NCBI GenBank assembly: GCA_035474375.1
Contig: DATINJ010000288.1
Location: 1-64,000, forward strand
Direction: 5' to 3'
DNA: 64,000 nucleotides
Source of the DNA: JANNPJ01 sp035474375
GTDB lineage: Bacteria; Actinomycetota; Actinomycetes; Actinomycetales; Kineosporiaceae
A model generated the notes under the pieces. It saw only the letters and a list, made by a program, of their open reading frames with translations. It was not told the DNA's origin and ran no database searches. The translations under genes and the position numbers were made by a program. The first letter of the stretch is position 1, and every line of letters begins with the position of its first letter. Of this stretch, positions 59,000-64,000 are shown one piece after another.

Positions 59000-60661
59000 A
59001 TGGCTCCGGAACTCTCCGATCACGTCGTCGAGATGACCATCTTCGTCGCACTCTTCGTGCTGGTCTCCGGGATGGGCTTCGTCGCGGCCCGCTGGCGGCG
59101 CGCCGAATCCATGCATCACCTGGACGAATGGGGCCTGGGTGGGCGCAATTTCGGCACCTGGATCACCTGGTTCCTACTTGGCGGAGACCTGTACACCGCC
59201 TACACCTTCGTCGCGGTGCCCGCGCTCGTCTTCTCGGCGGGCGCGATGGGGTTCTTCGCCGTCCCGTACACGATCTTGATCTACCCGATGGCCTTCCTGG
59301 TGCTGGTCCGGATGTGGTCGGTCAGCTACACGCACGGCTACGTCACCCCGGCAGACTTCGTCCGTGGTCGATTCGGCTCACCCACCCTGGCCCTGCTGGT
59401 GGCCTTGACCGGGATCGTCGCCACCATGCCGTACATCGCCCTACAACTGGTCGGCATCGAGGCGGTGCTCAAAGCGATGGGGGTGAACGGGCACCTGCCG
59501 ATCATCGTCGCGTTCCTGATTCTTGCGGTGTACACCTACAACTCGGGACTTCGGGCGCCGGCGCTGATCGCCTTTGTCAAGGACAGCCTGATCTATTTCG
59601 TGATCATCGTCGCGGTGGTCGTGATCCCGTACAAGCTGGGCGGCTGGGACGTGATCTTCGGGTCTGCCGAGCAGGCGCTCTCCGCCACCAATCCGAAAAC
59701 CGGCGCTCCCAGGGGCAGCATTCTACTCAACGCCAACAACCAATTGCAGTACGTGACCCTGGCTCTCGGTTCGGCGCTGGCACTGTTCCTCTACCCGCAT
59801 TCACTCACCAGCGTGCTGGCGGCGAAGAACCGCGACACCATCAAGCGAAACATGTCCGCGCTACCGGCGTACAGTTTCCTGCTCGGGCTGATCGCACTGC
59901 TCGGCTACATGGCGCTGGCGGCGAGCAAGGAGTACGGCGTCGCCCCGATTGTCACCGATGGCAAGACCGACGGAAACACCATTGTGCCGGTTCTTTTCGA
60001 CAAGATGTTCCCCGACTGGATGGCCGGAGTGGCGTTCGCCGCGATCGGCATCGGCGCCCTGGTACCCGCCGCGATCATGTCAATTGCCGCAGCAAACCTG
60101 TTCAGCCGCAACATCTACAAGGAATACCTCAAGCGCGATGCCACCCCACGACAGGAAGCAACGGCCAGCAAGATCGCCTCCCTGGTCGTGAAAATTGGGG
60201 CGGTGGCCTGCATTCTGTTCCTCGACCCGCAGTTCGCCATTGACCTTCAGCTGATCGGCGGCGTCCTGATTCTGCAGACCCTGCCGGCGATCGCGATCGG
60301 CCTGTACACCCGCTGGTTCCACCCCTGGGCGCTGATCTGTGGCCTGGTGGCCGGGCTGGCGGTCGGAATCGGGATGCTGTATCAGATTCCGAATCCGAAC
60401 AACGGGAAAATGCATTTCGGCGGCTCCGCCTACAAGCTGTCGGAAATCGGTTTCGACAGCGAGAAGCAGATTTACGTCGGGTTCGTTGCAGTGATCGCCA
60501 ACCTGCTGGTGGCAATCATCGTCACGGCCGTGCTGCGCAGGACCAGTGCGCCGGCGATGACGGACGACGCCACCAGCCCGGAGGATTACTTCGCCGACCG
60601 GGCCGAGGACTCACCGCCGCCGGCCGCCGCAACGGAGCCGGCCGGCGTGGTCGGCCCCTGA
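59000..60661 (+). CDS. SSS-family sodium:monocarboxylate-type symporter
   Basis: A 553-residue symporter with 13 or so membrane helices. Family features include LGGRNFGTWITWFLLGGDLYTAYTF at the first unwound helix, YVTPADFVRGRFGSPTLALL and FAAIGIGALVPAAIMSIAAANLFSRNIYKEY, which matches the MctP/YidK-like branch of SSS transporters. With the DUF3311 partner this points to monocarboxylate (acetate, pyruvate, lactate) uptake, though the substrate is not proven. The C-terminal tail is acidic and Pro/Ala-rich. Confidence 0.88.
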   Translation: MAPELSDHVVEMTIFVALFVLVSGMGFVAARWRRAESMHHLDEWGLGGRNFGTWITWFLLGGDLYTAYTFVAVPALVFSAGAMGFFAVPYTILIYPMAFLVLVRMWSVSYTHGYVTPADFVRGRFGSPTLALLVALTGIVATMPYIALQLVGIEAVLKAMGVNGHLPIIVAFLILAVYTYNSGLRAPALIAFVKDSLIYFVIIVAVVVIPYKLGGWDVIFGSAEQALSATNPKTGAPRGSILLNANNQLQYVTLALGSALALFLYPHSLTSVLAAKNRDTIKRNMSALPAYSFLLGLIALLGYMALAASKEYGVAPIVTDGKTDGNTIVPVLFDKMFPDWMAGVAFAAIGIGALVPAAIMSIAAANLFSRNIYKEYLKRDATPRQEATASKIASLVVKIGAVACILFLDPQFAIDLQLIGGVLILQTLPAIAIGLYTRWFHPWALICGLVAGLAVGIGMLYQIPNPNNGKMHFGGSAYKLSEIGFDSEKQIYVGFVAVIANLLVAIIVTAVLRRTSAPAMTDDATSPEDYFADRAEDSPPPAAATEPAGVVGP

Positions 60662-60730
60662 CCCATCCGGGCTCCCCCTGCCGGCGAAACTGCCTCGCTG
60701 GGAGGACCCGGATCGTGCCAGAGTTCCGTC

Positions 60731-61201
60731 GTGTCCACCGAATCCGTGCCCGCCGCCGCTTTTCCCGATGCCCTCGCCGCCGACCCGGAGGACCTTTTCG
60801 AGGTCGACAGCACCGGCCTTCGAATCGACCTTGACGTGGCGTGGGGCTTCCTCTCCACCGAGGCGTACTGGGGGCGCTGGCGATCTCGGGAGGACTTCGA
60901 GACCCAGGTCGCCAACGCCTGGCGCCTGGTCGGCGCCTACCGGCGCTCGGACGGCGCGATGGTCGGCTTTGCTCGAGCGACCTCGGACGGCGCTTCCTAT
61001 GCCTACCTGGCGGATGTCTTCGTGTTGCCGGCCGCCCGCGGACACGGACTGAGCAAGCGCATGCTGGCCGAGATGATCGAACGCCCGCCCGGGAACACCT
61101 TCAGATGGGCGCTGCACACCGCCGACGCGCACGGCCTCTACGAGAAGTTCGGCTTCGCCGCCCCGAACGACAGGTATCTGGAGCGCCCGGAATCGCGCTG
61201 A
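60731..61201 (+). CDS. GNAT-family acetyltransferase
   Basis: A 156-residue acetyltransferase. The acetyl-CoA motif A is LADVFVLPAARGHGLSKRMLAEM (R-G-x-G-x-S/A), followed by FRWALHTADAHGLYEKFGFA, the usual motif B with the LYEKFGF segment. The N-terminal AWGFLSTEAYWGRWRSREDFE matches the common small GNATs of unknown substrate. The GTG at 60731 is the only reasonable start; no strong ribosome-binding site is seen. Confidence 0.85.
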   Translation: MSTESVPAAAFPDALAADPEDLFEVDSTGLRIDLDVAWGFLSTEAYWGRWRSREDFETQVANAWRLVGAYRRSDGAMVGFARATSDGASYAYLADVFVLPAARGHGLSKRMLAEMIERPPGNTFRWALHTADAHGLYEKFGFAAPNDRYLERPESR

Positions 61202-61206
61202 TCCGG

Positions 61207-61237
61207 TTGACTGGAATATACCCCTGGGGGGTAACGT
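61207..61237 (+). promoter_or_regulatory. CsoR-like operator inside a 19-bp-spacer promoter
   Basis: TTGACT (61207-61212) and TAACGT (61232-61237) are 19 bp apart. Most of the spacer is TACCCCTGGGGGGTA (61219-61233), a G/C palindrome of the kind bound by CsoR/RcnR (DUF156) repressors of copper, nickel or sulfane-sulfur response. The long spacer would also suit a MerR-type activator. It drives the DUF4396 gene at 61284. Confidence 0.65.
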
Positions 61238-61283
61238 TGGCGGAGTTCCCGGGAGTCCGAATCCACTCAGCCCAGGAGTCGCC

Positions 61284-61838
61284 ATGAGCCCGCAACCCGA
61301 AATCCATCGGGACCACGTTCCCGGCAGCCACGGTGCCGATCAAGGACACAGCCACGATCAGGGGCACAGTCACGGCCCCGAGGGGCACGATCACGGAACC
61401 ACAGCCGGCCTCACTCGGCAGGCGATCTCCGCAACGGTGCACTGCCTCACCGGTTGTGCGATCGGCGAGGTACTCGGCATGGTCCTGGCCACCTGGTGGG
61501 GCTGGTCCAACGGCCCGAGCATCGCGTTGGCGATCGGGCTGGCGTTCTTCTTCGGCTACAGCCTGACCATCACGCCGGTCCTGCGGGCGGGAGTATCCAC
61601 GCGGCGGGCGATCGGCGTCGCGCTGGCTGCCGACACGGCCTCAATCACCACGATGGAGATCGTGGACAACGCGTTCCTGCTGATCGTGCCGGGCGCGATG
61701 GCGGCATCTCTGGCCAGCGGCCTGTTCTGGGGCAGCCTGGTGCTGTCCCTGGCGATCGCCTTCGTGATCACCGTGCCGGTCAACCGCGCCCTGATCGCCC
61801 GCGGCAAAGGCCACGCGGTGATGCACCAGTACCACTGA
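61284..61838 (+). CDS. DUF4396 membrane protein with His-rich N-terminus
   Basis: A 184-residue protein. The first 40 residues are histidine-rich (GHSHDQGHSHGPEGHDHG), a likely metal-binding tail. Four membrane helices follow, the first carrying VHCLTGCAIGEVLGM, whose cysteine/histidine group is the DUF4396 signature; the second half has DTASITTMEIVDN. Family function is unproven, but heavy-metal handling is plausible. The CsoR-like operator in its promoter supports this. AGGAGT precedes the ATG by 6 bases, and a perfect terminator follows. Confidence 0.82.
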   Translation: MSPQPEIHRDHVPGSHGADQGHSHDQGHSHGPEGHDHGTTAGLTRQAISATVHCLTGCAIGEVLGMVLATWWGWSNGPSIALAIGLAFFFGYSLTITPVLRAGVSTRRAIGVALAADTASITTMEIVDNAFLLIVPGAMAASLASGLFWGSLVLSLAIAFVITVPVNRALIARGKGHAVMHQYH

Positions 61839-61848
61839 GCACATCAAC

Positions 61849-61876
61849 GCCCAAGCCCGCGCTCGCGGGCTTGGGC
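61849..61876. terminator. bidirectional hairpin terminator
   Basis: GCCCAAGCCCGC (61849-61860) and GCGGGCTTGGGC (61865-61876) are perfect 12-bp arms with a 4-base loop, between the convergent DUF4396 gene (stop 61838) and the UDG-like gene (stop 61908). Confidence 0.88.
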
Positions 61877-61907
61877 GGCAAGCCGGCCTAGGTTCGAGCG
61901 GCTCGAA

Positions 61908-62552
61908 CTACGGGCGGGTCGGGCCGATCAGGCCACGGACCCGACGCAGCGCCTGGAGCATTTCCTCGCGCTTGCCGGGCTGCTTCATCGCGAGCGCACT
62001 CGGCTGCCAGGTCGGCACCGTGGTGAGCTGCGGGAAGCGAGTAGCGGAGTGATCGCGCCAAGCCTTCTGCGCCACGACGCCACTGGGCATCACGACTTCG
62101 AGTCGCTTGAACAACGGCAGCAGCGAAAGCAGCTCCCGCGCACCCTGCGCGATCTCCTGCGCATTGGGCTTGCGACCGGCCGGCTCGAGGCACCACGGAA
62201 CAATGTTCCAGTGCGCCACCTCGGACTCGCCGAGGCCCGACTCCTCACGCAGCGACCACATGTTCGCAGCGCTCTGGTCGTCGTTGTCGACCGAGACGAA
62301 GCCGCTGACCGGCCGTTCGCTGGCCTTCCCGCGGTCGATGGTCGGCCCAGCGGGAACTTCATGGAAGATCAAGACGCGGGCTTCGATGCCTGCTTCAGCC
62401 GGGTCGAAGTCCGGGACCACGACGCCACGACGCTCCGCTAGATCGGAACACCATTCGCGCAGTGGCTGAACTCGGGGCTCGGTGAGCAGCATCGCCCGCC
62501 GCTCTTCCAGAATCTTGGCATCGGCAAGGCCCTTTGGCTCAGTAAGGAACAC
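61908..62552 (-). CDS. uracil-DNA glycosylase superfamily-like protein
   Basis: A 214-residue protein. The arrangement suggests the UDG fold: VLIFHEVPAGPTID (position of the catalytic water motif), SGFVSVDNDDQSAANMWSL, AHWNIVPWCLEPAGRKPN (the N-x-V-P segment of UDG families) and VPTWQPSALAMK where others have HPS. The catalytic residues are not the canonical ones, so repair activity is uncertain. The GTG at 62550-62552 lies 6 bases after TAGGAT, giving a leaderless transcript. It converges on the DUF4396 gene. Confidence 0.55.
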   Translation of the reverse strand: MFLTEPKGLADAKILEERRAMLLTEPRVQPLREWCSDLAERRGVVVPDFDPAEAGIEARVLIFHEVPAGPTIDRGKASERPVSGFVSVDNDDQSAANMWSLREESGLGESEVAHWNIVPWCLEPAGRKPNAQEIAQGARELLSLLPLFKRLEVVMPSGVVAQKAWRDHSATRFPQLTTVPTWQPSALAMKQPGKREEMLQALRRVRGLIGPTRP

Positions 62553-62558
62553 GCCCTC

Positions 62559-62564
62559 ATCCTA
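62559..62564 (-). promoter_or_regulatory. -10 box of the leaderless UDG-like gene
   Basis: TAGGAT on the minus strand, 6 bases before the GTG at 62552. Confidence 0.5.
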
Positions 62565-62660
62565 TTCCTGCCGGAGGCTCCTCCCCTGCCATCCCCTCGG
62601 CGCGCGAGCGTCTAACTGTGTCGGCGCTCAGCAGCCGATCCCGAGAACGAGCCGGGCCTG

Positions 62661-62831
62661 GTGATCCGGCAGGGGCCTGTGGGCCCCGCACCAGACCGCC
62701 CGCCGAGCCGCCCGCCGTCCCTCAACAAAGCCCATCTGACCTGGGACGATGATCTCTTTGACGACGACCGACCGGCTCAAGGCAAGACCCGCCGCCGGGG
62801 CGGCGGACCGGCCCGCCAGGTCAGCCGCTGA
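62661..62831 (+). CDS. possible 56-residue Pro/Asp/Arg-rich protein
   Basis: A short open frame with coding-like third positions. It is Pro-rich first (APDRPPSRPPS), then LNKAHLTWDDDLFDDDRPAQ and a basic end (KTRRRGGGPARQVSR). The frame is open back to a TAA at 62613-62615, with the GTG at 62661 the best start; no strong ribosome-binding site is visible. The TWDDDLFDDD phrase looks like a conserved acidic motif, but I cannot name a family. It is divergent from the UDG-like gene. Confidence 0.4.
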   Translation: MIRQGPVGPAPDRPPSRPPSLNKAHLTWDDDLFDDDRPAQGKTRRRGGGPARQVSR

Positions 62832-62948
62832 GTCGTTGCCTGGATCTGTCCGCGCCACACAAGTGCGACAGGTTTCTACCTCCGAGACAGCTTTCGCCGC
62901 CTCGATCAGTGGCTCATAGGTCCAAAAAGTCGCATTAGCGAAGCAGAC

Positions 62949-63086
62949 TCACGGTCGCATCCGGGCATCCGCCGAGGCCTCCGGCGGCGCGCAGCAGGGC
63001 TTGGCCCGAACTCGGCCAGTTAATCCGCCGACGGCCATCGCAACCATGAAGACGACAATGGGGGCGGCCACCAGGTACCGGATCAT
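62949..63086 (-). CDS. 45-residue membrane protein with a CC tail motif
   Basis: A very short protein: one membrane helix (YLVAAPIVVFMVAMAVGGL, residues 4-22), then TGRVRAKPCCAPPEASADARMRP. GGAGGG lies about 8 bases before the ATG at 63084-63086, strong support for translation. Small helix-plus-CC proteins of this pattern occur in other actinomycetes as far as I recall; their function is unknown to me. It is divergent from the DEAD-box helicase, 289 bp away. Confidence 0.65.
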   Translation of the reverse strand: MIRYLVAAPIVVFMVAMAVGGLTGRVRAKPCCAPPEASADARMRP

Positions 63087-63375
63087 CCGAGCCCTCCCAC
63101 CGTCGAGTGCGCGGCGCGGCCCGCGCGTCGCCTGACCACAATATCGAGCGAACCCGACAAAGGGATGGCCCGAAAACCGCCTCACCCCCAGCAGCTTCCC
63201 GATCGCGTCACCGAGCGCAACCAGCGATCACCTGAAAGCGAAGAGGCCTACCGGTTCATGGTCGACCCTCGAAAGACATTCTTTTTATCCCTTTTGGGGC
63301 GAGCGAGCGAGGTAGTCGTCACACTCGAGGAGCCCGGTTTCACCTAAGGTGCCTCCCCTCCGTAGATTAGAGGTA

Positions 63376-64000
63376 GTGACAACGACCGAGCATGATGACG
63401 ACGCACCCCAGTTGACCTTCGCCGACCTTGGTATCGACGAGAGGGTCCTGCGGGCCCTTAGCGACGCCGGATACGAGGCGCCGTCCCCGATCCAGTCGGC
63501 CTCGATCCCGCCGCTGATGGCAGGCCGGCACCTGGTCGGCCTGGCCCAGACCGGTACCGGCAAGACGGCCGCCTTCGCGGTGCCGATCCTGTCGCGGATC
63601 GACCTGGCCCAGCGGACCCCGCAGGCCCTGGTGCTGGCCCCGACCCGGGAACTGGCCCTGCAGGTCGCCGAGGCCTTCGGGCGGTACGCACACCACATCC
63701 CCGGCCTGCATGTCCTGCCGATCTACGGCGGGCAGAGCTACGGCGTCCAGCTGAGCGCGCTGCGCCGCGGGGCACACATCATCGTCGGCACACCGGGCCG
63801 GGTGATCGACCATCTGGAGAAGAAGACCCTTGACCTGTCCCAGTTGCGCTTCCTGGTCCTCGATGAGGCCGACGAGATGCTGCAGATGGGCTTCCAGGAG
63901 GACGTCGAGACCATCCTGGCGACCACTCCGGAGGACAAGCAGGTTGCCCTGTTCTCCGCCACCATGCCAGCGCAGATCCGGCGGATCTCCAAGAAGTACC
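63376..64000 (+). CDS. DEAD-box RNA helicase (truncated by the window edge)
   Basis: The first 208 residues of a DEAD-box helicase of the DeaD/CsdA type. Motifs appear in order: Q-motif LTFADLGIDERVL with SPIQSASIP, motif I AQTGTGKT, Ia PTRELA, GG (YGGQSYG), Ib TPGRVIDH, motif II VLDEADEML and motif III SATMP. It should unwind RNA in ribosome assembly or cold adaptation. The GTG at 63376 has AGAGG very close and a TAGATT hexamer (63363-63368) 7 bases upstream, so a leaderless start is possible. The 289 bp upstream hold a T-rich patch near 63280 but no confident gene. Confidence 0.95.
   Translation, partial: MTTTEHDDDAPQLTFADLGIDERVLRALSDAGYEAPSPIQSASIPPLMAGRHLVGLAQTGTGKTAAFAVPILSRIDLAQRTPQALVLAPTRELALQVAEAFGRYAHHIPGLHVLPIYGGQSYGVQLSALRRGAHIIVGTPGRVIDHLEKKTLDLSQLRFLVLDEADEMLQMGFQEDVETILATTPEDKQVALFSATMPAQIRRISKKY

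Noticed and set aside
62628..62858. Minus-strand 76-residue frame
   Set aside because: It overlaps the plus-strand 56-residue candidate, which has better third-position composition and a protein-like acidic motif.
63165..63347. 60-residue plus-strand frame before the DEAD-box helicase
   Set aside because: Third positions are not G/C biased (for example TTT, TTA, CTT, TTG in a row), there is no ribosome-binding site, and it lies in a T-rich upstream region more likely to be a leader or promoter.
1..64000. tRNA genes and prophage
   Set aside because: I found no cloverleaf with a GTTCGANNC T-loop in intergenic DNA by eye, and no integrase, terminase, capsid or transposase genes. A tRNA scan would be decisive.

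Overview
The window is high-GC DNA with strong G/C preference at third codon positions, many GTG starts and start/stop overlaps (ATGA, GTGA). It carries an XRE-DUF5753/DUF397 pair, an actinobacterial RecCBD set, a DUF3311/SSS symporter pair and ATPase-less sugar ABC operons. This indicates a free-living, soil-type actinomycete (Actinomycetota); I cannot place the genus. The rRNA promoter and several leaderless genes share a TAGGCT-like -10 box.

Layout. Bases 1-200 are the leader and promoter of an rRNA operon transcribed leftwards; the 16S gene lies just outside the left edge. A small CxxC/WPC protein and an XRE-DUF397 pair follow (0.4-2.1 kb). At 2.3-9.7 kb there is a tightly overlapping DNA-end-processing operon: HerA-like ATPase, SbcD (Mre11), SbcC (Rad50) and NurA. 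A secreted 5'-nucleotidase, a YraQ-type permease pair and a beta-helix membrane protein with a small partner come next. A complete recC-recB-recD operon fills 17.3-25.9 kb, so two separate double-strand-break processing machines lie within 24 kb. From 26 to 37.5 kb there are single genes: TetR with a sterol-desaturase-like enzyme, GNAT, DUF1810, a chemoreceptor, a GGDEF-EAL protein, VOC, AraC, a second TetR, SRPBCC and a YkgJ-pentapeptide fusion.

Sugar and polyol metabolism occupies 37.7-49 kb. A SorC regulator faces a solute-binding protein, two permeases and a polyol dehydrogenase; an aldo/keto reductase follows; a ROK regulator faces a second solute-binding protein and two permeases. Neither transporter has its own ATPase, so a shared one elsewhere is implied. 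Then come a cheY-cheR-cheX mini-operon without cheA, a secreted copper-radical oxidase with two CBM42-like domains, and a striking hexapeptide-repeat protein ending in a cysteine at every third residue, paired with a lipase-like hydrolase. The right end has a LolA-like/ABC exporter operon, a DUF3311-SSS symporter pair, GNAT, a DUF4396 protein behind a CsoR-like operator, a UDG-like protein, two very small genes and the start of a DEAD-box RNA helicase.

The strongest unexplained signal is a set of dispersed palindromic elements. Family A is a hairpin with perfect or near-perfect 20-25 bp arms. In two places, both between convergent genes, it stands beside a core of about 140-180 bp; in the first copy the core has 17-bp terminal inverted repeats. 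Fragments of family A occur as an in-frame tandem insertion in recB and in a divergent promoter region. Family B is a second, unrelated hairpin, also found twice and also only between convergent genes.
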